From: SAR202 cluster bacterium bin127
GTDB taxonomy: Bacteria > Chloroflexota > Dehalococcoidia > Lucifugimonadales > Lucifugimonadaceae
Assembly (NCBI GenBank): GCA_002239045.1
Contig: MPNN01000001.1
Coordinates: forward strand, 186,001-250,000
Reading direction: 5' to 3'
DNA length: 64,000 nucleotides
Below, one piece after another: positions 56,474 to 64,000 of the stretch (positions are counted from its first letter, which is position 1; every line of letters starts with the position of its first letter). Position numbers and translations under genes: made by a program. A model generated the notes under the pieces. It did no database searches and was not told where the DNA came from. It saw only the letters and a list, made by a program, of their open reading frames with translations.

Positions 56474-57502
56474 GTGATCGATCGGTTGCGAAGAATGGTT
56501 CGCGGTCCCGATCCCATCGAGGATCTGATCGCCGCTTACCTCGATGCGTCGAGCGATTCTGAACTCGAGCGCGTTGAGCAACGTCTGCGCGCGTCTGGAG
56601 TGGATGTCGACGAATTGCGAACCGTGCGCGAAACGTCTCAGCTCTTGCGATCGATTGACACCGTCCAAGCGCCAAGATCGTTCGCGCTGACACCAGAGTC
56701 TCTGGCGAATCATGGTTATTCGGATGCCGAGACCGACAAAATTCTTAATCCACAACATGGTTGGGGCGGTATAAGGCTCCGAAACGCTTCGGTGTACGTT
56801 CCGCTTGCGATCGTCGCGGTGGCGCTGGCCAGCGTTGCGGTACTGACGATCGGCGACATTTCGGATTACGTGACTGATCAGTTCGAATCGGATGGGGCAC
56901 TTATCCAAACCGTCGTGGTGGAGAGGGAAGTCCAAAGCGATGATGCGGCGTTTGCCCGCGCACCCGGGGCACCGGAAATGCTAGGTCCGGCAGGTGATCT
57001 AGGAGAACCAGGTTCGCAGGGGCTTATTCAGACCGTGGTGGTTGAGAAAGAGGTGGTGGTGGTACACACGGTCGTCGTCGAAAAAGAGGTTCAGGTCGCT
57101 GGCGAAACGGTGGTGCAAACGGTCGAGGTGGAGAAGATTGTGGAGAAGGAGGTCGTCGTCGAACGCGAGGTCATCGTTGAGGTGGAGGTGGAACGGGTTG
57201 TGGAGGTCGAGAAAGAGGTAGTGAAAGAAGTCGAGGTGCAGACAACTCCAGTCGCGGCGCGCGCGGAGACGGCTGCCCAGGCGATGCCGGTGGCGGAAGC
57301 CGATGACGATGAGGAGACTCCAGTGCCGACACCGACCGAAATCCCGTGCTACATTCCGCCAACCGCGACGCCAACTCCGACGGGTTCTCCAGAGGCATCG
57401 ACTACGCCGGAACCCACCGCCACGATGCCACCCGTTCCGATTTGCACGCCAATTCCGACGCCATCCCCCACGCCGACCGCAACACCGACCCCGACTCATT
57501 AA
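56474..57502 (+). CDS. Membrane-anchored anti-sigma-like protein with QTVVVEKEV repeats
   Basis: A 342-residue protein. The cytoplasmic N-terminus (residues ~1-95) contains LIAAYLDASSDSELERVEQRL and VQAPRSFALTPESL, typical of Chloroflexota anti-sigma proteins. One membrane helix (YVPLAIVAVALASVAVLTIG) follows. Outside there are QTVVVEREV and QTVVVEKEV repeats, then EVEKEV-rich repeats (residues ~135-260) and a Thr/Pro-rich tail (ATPTPTG-type). The repeats echo those in the solute-binding protein at 39667. It likely sequesters the sigma factor encoded 115 bases upstream. The start is GTG 56474. Confidence 0.8.
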   Translation: MIDRLRRMVRGPDPIEDLIAAYLDASSDSELERVEQRLRASGVDVDELRTVRETSQLLRSIDTVQAPRSFALTPESLANHGYSDAETDKILNPQHGWGGIRLRNASVYVPLAIVAVALASVAVLTIGDISDYVTDQFESDGALIQTVVVEREVQSDDAAFARAPGAPEMLGPAGDLGEPGSQGLIQTVVVEKEVVVVHTVVVEKEVQVAGETVVQTVEVEKIVEKEVVVEREVIVEVEVERVVEVEKEVVKEVEVQTTPVAARAETAAQAMPVAEADDDEETPVPTPTEIPCYIPPTATPTPTGSPEASTTPEPTATMPPVPICTPIPTPSPTPTATPTPTH

Positions 57503-57632
57503 CGGCTCGCTCGCGTCGTTGACGATAATCAAGGGTTGGCATGGAACAAAGTAGAGTCGCGGTTCGTCTTTGTTTATAGAAGCCAATTCGATTGGCATTC
57601 ACGAACCAGTTAATTGGAGAGGAAACATCAAC

Positions 57633-58568
57633 ATGTTGAAAATGAGGAAACACATCGGCATCGCTATTGTGGCAGTGCTCGCCGTCATAGGCTCGACAGT
57701 CTCGGTGCTGACTTTGAGCGCCCAGGAGCCCGGATCGCTGGCCACTGTAGTGGCGACTCACGATGCCGCCATTGGCAACGTGAAGTATTGTGACCCAAGA
57801 ACCGACGGCATCACCGTTCAAGGAGCCGGTGTCGTAACCATCCCGGCAAACATCGGAGTTGTCGAGTTGGGCGTTGACGTGATAGCCGACCCTCTCGTCG
57901 ATGCACGAAGCACGGCGGCAGCGGCGATGCAAAGCATCATCGATGCGGTCAAAGAACAGGGCGTCACCGACGACCAGATCACGACGACTCGACTGAACAT
58001 CAGGCCGGAGAGAACGTGGATCGAAGAAGAGTTCGATCTAGGAGACGGGAGCACTGGGCGTCGCAGCCGTGATGTCGTTATCGGCTACCGTGTATCCAAT
58101 CGCGTGAGGATCGAGATCGACGTTGCCGAAACGTCCGAAGACGAGAATGGGGACATCCTAAGCGCGGTCATCGATGCCGCGGCCACCGCCGGTGGCGACA
58201 ACGTTCGAATCGACTCCATTTCCTTGAGAGCCGATCAGACAAGTGAATCCGTTGACGAGGCTCGAAAGTTGGCAGTCGCAGACACTCTGCACCGCGCTAA
58301 CCTTTATGCCGAGGCGTTCGGCGTCGAAGTTGGCACGTTGCTAAGCGCCAGCGAATCGGTCGATTCAAGGCCGGTATTCGACAACTTCGCTCTCGCCAAA
58401 GAAGTAGTAGTGGAGTCGGACGCATTCGATGGGCCGAGCACCCCGGTCAGCGCAGGCGATGTCGAGGTCCGTGCGAGCATCACGGCGAAGTTCGCGATTG
58501 CTCAGCCGGGTTGCGTCGACAAGAAAGTACCGGCGGTCGACAAGGACGCCGACGGGAATACCGAATAG
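57633..58568 (+). CDS. SIMPL domain (DUF541) exported protein
   Basis: A 311-residue protein from ATG 57633 with a signal sequence (HIGIAIVAVLAVIGSTVSVL). A SIMPL/DUF541 fold follows: ITVQGAGVVTIPANIGVVELGV, then ITTTRLNIRPERTW, VIGYRVSNRVRIEI and DEARKLAVADTLHRANLYAEAFG. SIMPL proteins such as YggE form oligomeric rings at the cell surface and are linked to stress. A good ribosome site GGAGAGG lies ten bases upstream. It probably belongs to the regulon of the sigma factor encoded upstream. Confidence 0.88.
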   Translation: MLKMRKHIGIAIVAVLAVIGSTVSVLTLSAQEPGSLATVVATHDAAIGNVKYCDPRTDGITVQGAGVVTIPANIGVVELGVDVIADPLVDARSTAAAAMQSIIDAVKEQGVTDDQITTTRLNIRPERTWIEEEFDLGDGSTGRRSRDVVIGYRVSNRVRIEIDVAETSEDENGDILSAVIDAAATAGGDNVRIDSISLRADQTSESVDEARKLAVADTLHRANLYAEAFGVEVGTLLSASESVDSRPVFDNFALAKEVVVESDAFDGPSTPVSAGDVEVRASITAKFAIAQPGCVDKKVPAVDKDADGNTE

Positions 58569-58644
58569 TCCAAGAATCGCTAAGTTAGAATCCGATAACG
58601 CACGCTCCACGGCATGGGCTGTGGGGTGTGCTTTGGTTAGTGAA

Positions 58645-59223
58645 ATGGTATTGAGCGACAAGAGCATACGGGATGAGATCGCTTCCGGGCGCATAGGAAT
58701 AACCCCGTTCAACTCAACGGACGTCCAACCGGCCTCCGTTGATCTTCATCTGGACGACAAAGTCCTAGTTTTTCGCAACTCGACCGCACCTTACATCGAC
58801 CTCCGCGAGGCCGTACCGAATCTGAACGAGATGGTTTTGATTGAGGACGACGAGCCGTTTATTCTTCATCCCGGCGAGTTTGTTTTGGGAAATACCCTTG
58901 AACGGATCAGTCTCAGCGACTCGGTTGTAGCGCGGTTGGAAGGCAAAAGTTCGCTTGGTCGCATCGGTTTGCTCATCCACTCTACGGCCGGTTTCGTGGA
59001 TCCTGGGTGGGATGGTCATTTGACGCTCGAACTGTCGAATGTTTCGCGGTTGCCTTTGACGCTTTACAAAGGTATGCCGATAGGGCAGATCTCCTTCCAA
59101 TATCTCTCGACACCGGCGGAGAATCCATACGGGTCCGAGGCTTTGCGGAGTCGATATCAGGGGCAGACGGAGCCTACAGCGTCACGAGCGCATCTGGGAT
59201 TTGATGAGAACCGGCGAGGGTAG
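58645..59223 (+). CDS. dcd: dCTP deaminase
   Basis: A 192-residue dCTP deaminase/dUTPase-fold protein. Family blocks are VLSDKSIRDEI, QPASVDLHLDDKVLVF, FVLGNTLERI, VARLEGKSSLGRIGL, HSTAGFVDPGWDGHLTLEL and MPIGQISFQ, with the catalytic Glu in LTLELSN. It converts dCTP to dUTP for thymidylate synthesis. The frame is open back to 58429, but only the ATG at 58645 gives a normal-length protein. Confidence 0.94.
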   Translation: MVLSDKSIRDEIASGRIGITPFNSTDVQPASVDLHLDDKVLVFRNSTAPYIDLREAVPNLNEMVLIEDDEPFILHPGEFVLGNTLERISLSDSVVARLEGKSSLGRIGLLIHSTAGFVDPGWDGHLTLELSNVSRLPLTLYKGMPIGQISFQYLSTPAENPYGSEALRSRYQGQTEPTASRAHLGFDENRRG

Positions 59224-59229
59224 GGGTAG

Positions 59230-59287
59230 CTTGTGTCCCCCCATTGTCCTTCAGACATTTCCCCCGCTAGCGGGGGAAATCCAAGTG
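59230..59287. repeat. Family E repeat (TTTCCCCCGC...GCGGGGGAAA)
   Basis: TTTCCCCCGC and GCGGGGGAAA form a hairpin after CCCCATTGTCCTTC. A related copy is inside the corrinoid activator gene near 32810-32850. It fills the gap between the convergent dCTP deaminase and gluconolactonase genes and may end transcription. Confidence 0.65.
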
Positions 59288-60193
59288 TTAGCTCCAGTGG
59301 AAATCGGTCTCGAATTCTACTTTGCCTTGGACCTTGTCCTGCCGAACGCGGTATAGCTGACCGCCGCGGTTTGAGATGGAGTGGTACGCAGGTGGATCGT
59401 TGTCGGTGATCGGGTCTCCGGTGCCGAATGTGGCGGTGGTTACGTAGATGTCGGTGAGGTCTTCGCCGCCGAACATTACCGCCGAGGTTTGAACGGCCGG
59501 GAACTTGATGCGACTCATCTCGGTGCCGTCGGGATCGAACTGGATTATCTGCGCGCCGCCCCAAGTGGCCGACCAGACGTTGCCATCGCCGTCGACCGTC
59601 ATTCCGTCAGGAATGCCTTCGCTCGGGTCGAGTTTGACGAGGATGCGACGGTTCGTTAGTTCCGACGTCGCGGCGTGGTAGTCGTAGGCATAGATCTCGC
59701 CCGCCAGCGAATCGGTGTGGTAGAAGACGGTCAGATCGGGTGAAAAGCCCATTCCGTTGCTGATGCCGAGACCGTCGGCGATCATCTCGTGGGAGCCGTC
59801 GGGGTTGAAGCGCAGGAGTTCGCCGCGGGGCGCGTCCTCGAAGTAGCTGCCGGCATAGAAGCTGCCGTCGGGGCCGGCGGTGACATCGTTGAACTGCATC
59901 CGCTCCCGCATCTCCGGCTCGTGATGCAACCACTGCCAGTCGGAGTCGGAGCGCCAGAGCATGACGCCTTCCCACGTCCCGAACGTCAGGCCGCCGTTCT
60001 TGTTGACGGCCGCACCGCCGACAAAGATTCCGTTGTGGATCGTCTCGTTGACGTTGGTTGCAGGATCGTATTTGAAATAGCGGCCGCCTCGGATGTCGGT
60101 CCAGTAGAGGACGGAGGATTTGGGTTCCCAAACGGGACCCTCGCCGACCAGGGCTTGCTCATCAACAATCATCTCGATCTGCATGTCTGACAT
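59288..60193 (-). CDS. SMP-30/gluconolactonase/LRE family lactonase
   Basis: A 301-residue six-bladed beta-propeller. Signature segments are ALVGEGPVWEPKSSVLYWTDI (first metal Glu in GEGP), NDVTAGPDGSFYAGSY, GISNGMGFSPDLTVFYHTDS (Asn ligand) and GIPDGMTVDGDGNVWSATWGG (Asp ligand). It hydrolyses sugar lactones such as gluconolactone. The ATG at 60193 is used. It is divergent from the GH32-like gene, so the two could act on products of one sugar. Confidence 0.9.
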   Translation of the reverse strand: MSDMQIEMIVDEQALVGEGPVWEPKSSVLYWTDIRGGRYFKYDPATNVNETIHNGIFVGGAAVNKNGGLTFGTWEGVMLWRSDSDWQWLHHEPEMRERMQFNDVTAGPDGSFYAGSYFEDAPRGELLRFNPDGSHEMIADGLGISNGMGFSPDLTVFYHTDSLAGEIYAYDYHAATSELTNRRILVKLDPSEGIPDGMTVDGDGNVWSATWGGAQIIQFDPDGTEMSRIKFPAVQTSAVMFGGEDLTDIYVTTATFGTGDPITDNDPPAYHSISNRGGQLYRVRQDKVQGKVEFETDFHWS

Positions 60194-60204
60194 TGGGTTC
60201 TCCT

Positions 60205-60260
60205 CGTGCAACACAGTTGCATTCCGCTTAGTTCACAGTGGATATTATCGTTGTTGCACG
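60205..60260. promoter_or_regulatory. Inverted repeat in the divergent lactonase/GH32 promoter region
   Basis: CGTGCAACA (60205-60213) and TGTTGCACG (60252-60260) are perfect inverted nine-mers 38 bases apart, in the only gap between two divergent carbohydrate genes. They could bind a regulator controlling both. A TATTAT (60243-60248) lies between them. Confidence 0.45.
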
Positions 60261-60308
60261 TTGACCCAGCGTGGTACGGATCAGAACGGGCATATTCAAG
60301 GAACAACC

Positions 60309-61931
60309 ATGACCGAGAGCGAATATAAATCCCTGGTGCCGCATTACACGTGGGCGGAGACGTTGGAGGAGCAGGAGGCGCAACTGAAGGCGAACTCGCT
60401 GTTGAATCGCATGATCGCATCGCGGGTGGCCAAGGCTGATGACCCTCATCGTCCGATCTACCACTACGTCAATCCCGAGAATACGCTGAACGATCCGAAT
60501 GGGTTGTGTTTCTGGCAGGGGCGTTGGCATCTCTTCTATCAGGGATACCCGCCGGAGGACCCGCGGGTGCACTGGGGTCATGCCATCAGCGACGATTTGA
60601 TCCATTGGCGGGACTTGCCGTATGCGATCTATCCCGATCCGGAAGAGTGCTGTTTTTCGGGTGCGACGCTGGTCGAGGATGACCGGGTGATCGCAATGTA
60701 TCACGGGACGCAGGTGGGGAACATGGTGGCGACGTCGAGCGATCCGCTGCTGCTGAACTGGGAGAAGGTGACTGGGCAGGCGGTGATTCCGACGCCTCCT
60801 CAGGACGGGTCGCCACAGGAGTATACGGTGTTTGATCCGTGTATCTGGAAGAAGGGCGACTGCTACTATTCGTTGTCTGCGGGGATGCTTCCGGAAGGTC
60901 CGGGCGGCAAGCGCGTCGCTGCGGATTTCCTGTTTCGGTCGAAGGATCTCGCGAAGTGGGAGTATCTGCACCCGTTCACCGAGGACGACCGCTTCACGCT
61001 GGTCGGCGACGACGGGGCATGTCCGTATTTCTGGCCGATAGGGGACAAGTGGATTCTCCCGTTCTTCAGCCACATGAGCGGCGGACAGTATCTCCTCGGC
61101 GACTACGACATGGAGCGCGACAAGTTCGTCGTGACCAGCGCCGGGCTGTTCAACTTCGGCGCGTCGACACCGTCAGGCGTCCACGCACCATCGGCGACGC
61201 CCGACGGCGAGGGCGGCGTCATCATCATCCACAACATGAACCCCGGCTACCCGTCCGAAGGCTGGAATCAGATCATGTCGCTGCCACGTCGGGTTACGCT
61301 CGGCGACTACGAAGACGAGTTGAGGATCGAACCAGCGGGAGATGTCGAGTCGTTGCGTGGTGCTCACACTTCGATAGGGGAGACGGCTTTGCCCGCAAAC
61401 CAAGAAGTGGTCTTAGACGTCATCCAAGGCAACGCCATGGAGTTAAACGTGGAGATCGACGCGCAGGAATCTCCGATGGTCGAGATCAACGTCCTGAGAT
61501 CGCCCAACCGCGAGGAGTTCACCCGCATCGCATTCTTCAAGGAACGCGGCTTCCGCATCCACCGCGACCTGCCAAAGGAAGGTGCTCTATTGGCTAGCGG
61601 AGCGCCCGCGGTGCCGAAGTTCGGCGCACCGAGAAAAGTGCCAGTCCTGCAGAGCATCGTGTCGCTCGACACCTCCTACTCGTCCACACTCCCCGACGCG
61701 CTCTCGCGACCGCCCGAAACGGCGCCAATCATCCTCGAAGACGACGAGCCGCTACGCCTCCGCGTCTACATCGACAAGAGCATCGTCGAGATCTTCGTCA
61801 ACGACCAGCAGTGCATTGCGGCGCGGGTCTATCCGGGCCGAGAAGACAGTGTGGGCGTATCGCTCCGAGCGCAGGGGTCGGACGCGGTGTTGAAGTCGCT
61901 GAACGCTTGGCAGATGTCGAACATCACATAA
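60309..61931 (+). CDS. Glycoside hydrolase family 32-like protein with altered active site
   Basis: A 540-residue protein with a five-bladed propeller and C-terminal beta-sandwich of the GH32 type. The nucleophile motif LNDPNG (Asp 62) is intact, with WGHAISDDLIHW and FSGATLVEDD following. The RDP motif reads FDP (residues 176-178), and the acid/base ECP motif reads ACP (237-239) in DDGACPYFW, so the Glu is missing. Typical members cleave fructans or sucrose. Loss of acid/base suggests non-standard chemistry or binding only. The C-terminal LRVYIDKSIVEIFVND is a normal GH32 end. The ATG 60309 replaces an overlong frame. Confidence 0.82.
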   Translation: MTESEYKSLVPHYTWAETLEEQEAQLKANSLLNRMIASRVAKADDPHRPIYHYVNPENTLNDPNGLCFWQGRWHLFYQGYPPEDPRVHWGHAISDDLIHWRDLPYAIYPDPEECCFSGATLVEDDRVIAMYHGTQVGNMVATSSDPLLLNWEKVTGQAVIPTPPQDGSPQEYTVFDPCIWKKGDCYYSLSAGMLPEGPGGKRVAADFLFRSKDLAKWEYLHPFTEDDRFTLVGDDGACPYFWPIGDKWILPFFSHMSGGQYLLGDYDMERDKFVVTSAGLFNFGASTPSGVHAPSATPDGEGGVIIIHNMNPGYPSEGWNQIMSLPRRVTLGDYEDELRIEPAGDVESLRGAHTSIGETALPANQEVVLDVIQGNAMELNVEIDAQESPMVEINVLRSPNREEFTRIAFFKERGFRIHRDLPKEGALLASGAPAVPKFGAPRKVPVLQSIVSLDTSYSSTLPDALSRPPETAPIILEDDEPLRLRVYIDKSIVEIFVNDQQCIAARVYPGREDSVGVSLRAQGSDAVLKSLNAWQMSNIT

Positions 61932-62014
61932 CCCTCCCCTTGATGCCCAAGGGGGAATTGAAGGGGGTTTAGACACCGACCAGACATCCACTGTGGGAAC
62001 TGTACATAACCATC

Positions 62015-62062
62015 GTCATTCCGGCAAAAGACCGTCACTCCGGCGAAAGCCGGAGTCCAGAG
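62015..62062. repeat. Two adjoining family B repeat pieces
   Basis: GTCATTCCGGC precedes a fuller ATTCCGGC-type hairpin (here CACTCCGGC...GCCGGAGT) and CCAGAGG. It sits between the GH32-like gene and tRNA-Leu. Confidence 0.65.
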
Positions 62063-62094
62063 GAGTGGGGGGCGGGAAGTACCATTGAAGTCGC

Positions 62095-62178
62095 GGGGGA
62101 GTGGCGGAATGGTAGACGCGCATGCCTTAGGAGCATGTGGCTTAGGCCGTGCGGGTTCGAATCCCGCCTCCCCCACCA
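62095..62178 (+). tRNA. tRNA-Leu(UAG)
   Basis: The acceptor GGGGGAG pairs with CTCCCCC, discriminator A, encoded CCA at 62176-62178. The anticodon stem is CATGC/GCATG with loop CTTAGGA (anticodon TAG). A class II variable arm follows (GGCTTAGGCC) and the T arm GCGGG/CCCGC encloses TTCGAAT. It reads CUA and other CUN codons. Confidence 0.95.
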
Positions 62179-62256
62179 GAGAGTGGGAAATTGCAGCGGC
62201 TCCTTCGTCTTGAAGTTCGAATCGTAGAGGAACCGAAAAGATAGGATTGTGATGGG

Positions 62257-63468
62257 ATGAGTGCGATGCAAAACCAGACGAATCGAAACAAATCAGATTT
62301 TCGTTTGACGAGGATCTGGGCTCGGAATTTCAAGAGCATACGAAGCCTAGATCTTGAACTTGGCCCTTTAACGGTGCTTGTTGGACCGAACGCGTCCGGC
62401 AAGAGCAACGTCCTTGATGTCCTCCGTTTCATCAAAGATGCATTCGACCGAGACCTCGAATCCGCCGTGACATCTCGGCACGGGATTGACGCGGTCAGAA
62501 TGACGAATCCTCAGCGCGGTCACCGCAACGTCGAGGTTGGTTTCGAAGTAACCAAAGACGAATTCGAGATGCGGTACGGGTTCGAGATCAGTAGTCAGGA
62601 AGGTGTTTATCGCGTAGAAAGGGAACACGGTACCCTAGTAACTGCTGCGGATAATTCAAAACCGGTTAAGTTTGAAATTAAGGACGGAATTCCAGTCACG
62701 CCCAAAGGCTTCCACGATGATCTTTTCAATGATGTAAAGTTCAGCACTTCTGAACTTTCAATCGCATTTTGGACGCTTTTCCTTTTCCGTCCTGCAGAGC
62801 GAAATCACAGCTCGGACGAAGCCACGAAATTCGTGAAGTCGATGCGGTTTTACCGTCTGTTTCCGGACGCGATACGTGAACCGCGAAGGTTGATGAACCC
62901 GCATCTATTAGCTGAAGACGGCCAGAATCTAGCTTCAGTATTGCGAGAGATGGTCAAGTTGGACTCGCCGTACCTTGACGAGATAAAAACCAGTATGGCG
63001 CAGGTTGTTCCGGGGTTGAACGACTTGCGAGTGGATCAATCGGGTGGTTACCTAGTAGTCAAGTTACTTCGCGGATCCAGCGATAACGGCGGACCGGGAT
63101 CGTGGTTCGATCTTTCACAGGAATCCGACGGCACGGTGCGCCTATTAGGGTTGCTTACAGCGTTTTATCAAGACGTGCCTAATTCGTTGATTGGGGTAGA
63201 AGAACCGGAGTTAACCATACATCCCGGTGCGCTCGCGGTTCTTGCCGATGTGATGGTCGAAGCATCAAGTCGGACACAGGTTGTGGCTACTACACACAGT
63301 CCGGACCTCATTGACCGATTGCCGATCGAGTCTTTGAGGGTGGTAGAGATGCGGGACGGATGTACTGAGGTTGGGCCTGTTTCGCAGGCGCAATCGAAAG
63401 CGGTGGTGAACGGTCTTTTTACTAGTGGCGAACTGCACAGTATGGAAGGTTTGGTACCGCGGAGTTGA
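62257..63468 (+). CDS. AAA family (SMC/RecF-like) ATPase
   Basis: A 403-residue ABC-type ATPase. Walker A is LVGPNASGKSNVLDVL near the N-terminus after ARNFKSIRSLDLEL. The signature-like segment is LSQESDGTVRLLGLLTAF, Walker B LIGVEEPELTIHP, and ATTHSPDLIDRL the H-loop. This is the AAA_21/OLD-like ATPase pattern seen in many overcoming-lysogeny or restriction systems and stand-alone proteins. No TOPRIM domain and no DUF4435 neighbour is present, so its partner is unknown. Confidence 0.87.
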   Translation: MSAMQNQTNRNKSDFRLTRIWARNFKSIRSLDLELGPLTVLVGPNASGKSNVLDVLRFIKDAFDRDLESAVTSRHGIDAVRMTNPQRGHRNVEVGFEVTKDEFEMRYGFEISSQEGVYRVEREHGTLVTAADNSKPVKFEIKDGIPVTPKGFHDDLFNDVKFSTSELSIAFWTLFLFRPAERNHSSDEATKFVKSMRFYRLFPDAIREPRRLMNPHLLAEDGQNLASVLREMVKLDSPYLDEIKTSMAQVVPGLNDLRVDQSGGYLVVKLLRGSSDNGGPGSWFDLSQESDGTVRLLGLLTAFYQDVPNSLIGVEEPELTIHPGALAVLADVMVEASSRTQVVATTHSPDLIDRLPIESLRVVEMRDGCTEVGPVSQAQSKAVVNGLFTSGELHSMEGLVPRS

Positions 63469-63514
63469 CACCCTCAATGCGGTTTATCGTGTTGCAGATC
63501 ATGGAGGTCCTGTC

Positions 63515-63760
63515 ATGAAATTGGTCTTGGGTCTTGTGTTGGGAGTGGTCTTGTGTTTCGTTCTGTCGTATGTCGCGGAAAATGGTTTGGATTCTTTTGA
63601 TTTTGTCAAGGATGCTTGGACTGCTTCGCAGAATTTGGCGGAAAGTAAACCGGCTTATTGTTTTGACCAAGATGATCCGTCTGCGTTGAAGGCGGCCGTT
63701 GATCGGATGGTTGAAGATTACAACGCTGGCAAAGACGTTGTTGCGATCTGTGCTGAGTAA
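63515..63760 (+). CDS. Small membrane-anchored protein (81 aa)
   Basis: An 81-residue protein from ATG 63515 with GGAGG seven bases upstream. An N-terminal membrane helix (MKLVLGLVLGVVLCFVLSYV) leads to a short outer or periplasmic domain (SALKAAVDRMVEDYNAGKDV) with Cys near the C-terminus. I recognise no family. The stop at 63760 is followed within five bases by the split terminator. Confidence 0.65.
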   Translation: MKLVLGLVLGVVLCFVLSYVAENGLDSFDFVKDAWTASQNLAESKPAYCFDQDDPSALKAAVDRMVEDYNAGKDVVAICAE

Positions 63761-63764
63761 AAGG

Positions 63765-63917
63765 AAGCCCCCTCTTGCGAAGAGACCTTTGCAAAACCCG
63801 TGATCAGCGATACGATGCGACCGTTTCGGTGACTGTGCCCCGATTGCACCGCCCCTCTGGATTCCGGCTTTCGTCGGAATGACGGAGTTTTGCAAAGGTC
63901 TCCTTGCGAGGGGGCTT
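63765..63917 (+). terminator. Terminator split by a mobile element
   Basis: AAGCCCCCTC (63765-63774) and GAGGGGGCTT (63908-63917), the latter followed by TTC, are perfect partners that would form a 10-pair stem around TTGC if the 63781-63902 segment and one target copy were removed. This was evidently a rho-independent terminator for the 81-residue gene, and also for the leftward gene beyond 63946. Confidence 0.8.
63781..63902. mobile_element. Short inverted-repeat element (MITE-like) inserted in the terminator
   Basis: Terminal repeats GAGACCTTTGCAAAAC (63782-63797) and its exact complement at 63887-63902 enclose about 90 bases without a gene, including a family B hairpin. The flanks repeat CTTGCGA (63774-63780 and 63903-63909), a target duplication. 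The ends resemble those of some IS5-type elements (memory). The element is non-autonomous. Confidence 0.8.
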
Positions 63918-63945
63918 TTCGTTCGTGGTCATGGTTTTCGTTCCT

Positions 63946-64000
63946 CTAGAAGGTGATGTGTTCTAGGGCGTCGCAGATTGCTGTTCGTGATGATATTGAT
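63946..64000 (-). CDS. Possible C-terminus of a minus-strand gene entering from the right edge
   Basis: A frame ending with TAG at 63946-63948 reads SRTAICDALEHITF before running off the window. Its position just beyond a terminator that could serve both strands supports a real gene end, but only 17 residues are visible and I do not recognise them. Confidence 0.3.
   Translation of the reverse strand, partial: SISSRTAICDALEHITF

Overview
The window looks like a chromosome segment of a Chloroflexota bacterium, most likely from the SAR202/Dehalococcoidia side. The tmRNA tag ends in GEREVALAAA, close to the Dehalococcoides tag as I remember it. The transporter-binding protein and an anti-sigma-like protein carry the QTVVVEKEV repeats I associate with Chloroflexota. 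There are several enolase-superfamily, Zn-alcohol-dehydrogenase and DUF4432 paralogues, and a corrinoid methyl-transfer cluster. All taxonomic statements are inference, because no 16S or ribosomal gene lies here.

Layout. 1-6020: end of an MqnD-type menaquinone gene, rhomboid protease, two tandem SAM methyltransferases, tmRNA with terminator, YgjP-like metalloprotease and an EamA exporter. 6124-19572: a catabolic stretch for sugar acids, polyols or related oxygenated compounds (two DUF4432 mutarotase-like proteins, two Zn-alcohol dehydrogenases, enolase-superfamily protein, large CehA/McBA metallohydrolase, cytochrome c, aldo/keto reductase, amidohydrolase). It is interrupted at 7.2-9.7 kb by small accessory genes, including a GIY-YIG nuclease gene inside an inverted repeat. 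19741-22973: a tightly coupled three-gene operon (PD-(D/E)xK nuclease-like, winged-helix-like protein, ORC/Cdc6-like ATPase) that I cannot match to a named system. 22996-25554: enolase-superfamily protein and a D-2-hydroxyacid dehydrogenase. 25757-32117: an accessory/defence stretch with a broken DNA methyltransferase-HNH gene holding a foreign-looking segment of tiny genes, a defence-type reverse transcriptase, HEPN proteins, a HEPN-nucleotidyltransferase fusion overlapping an intact HepT toxin gene, and an orphan Phd antitoxin next to a VapC remnant.

32204-39436: a corrinoid C1 cluster (reductive activator, corrinoid protein, UroD/MtaA-type methyltransferase, homocysteine methyltransferase and small partners), all on the minus strand. 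39667-44104: a dipeptide-type ABC importer (binding protein and two permeases, no ATPase in the window). 44376-44465: an unusual class II tRNA with a GCA anticodon. 44856-52865: oxidative catabolism (beta-hydroxyacid dehydrogenase, tartrate/isopropylmalate dehydrogenase, aldo/keto reductase, IlvD-type dehydratase, enoyl-CoA hydratase) plus a fused methyltransferase-nuclease. 53031-59223: housekeeping and surface genes (YifB, signal peptidase I, ECF sigma factor with membrane partner, SIMPL protein, dCTP deaminase). 59288-61931: divergent gluconolactonase and GH32-like genes. 62095-64000: tRNA-Leu(UAG), an AAA ATPase, a small membrane protein, and a terminator split by a short inverted-repeat element.

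At least four families of short palindromic repeats are scattered through the window. They fill intergenic gaps and in three genes lie inside the reading frame, where they encode extra low-complexity peptide. No CRISPR array, rRNA or integrase gene was seen.
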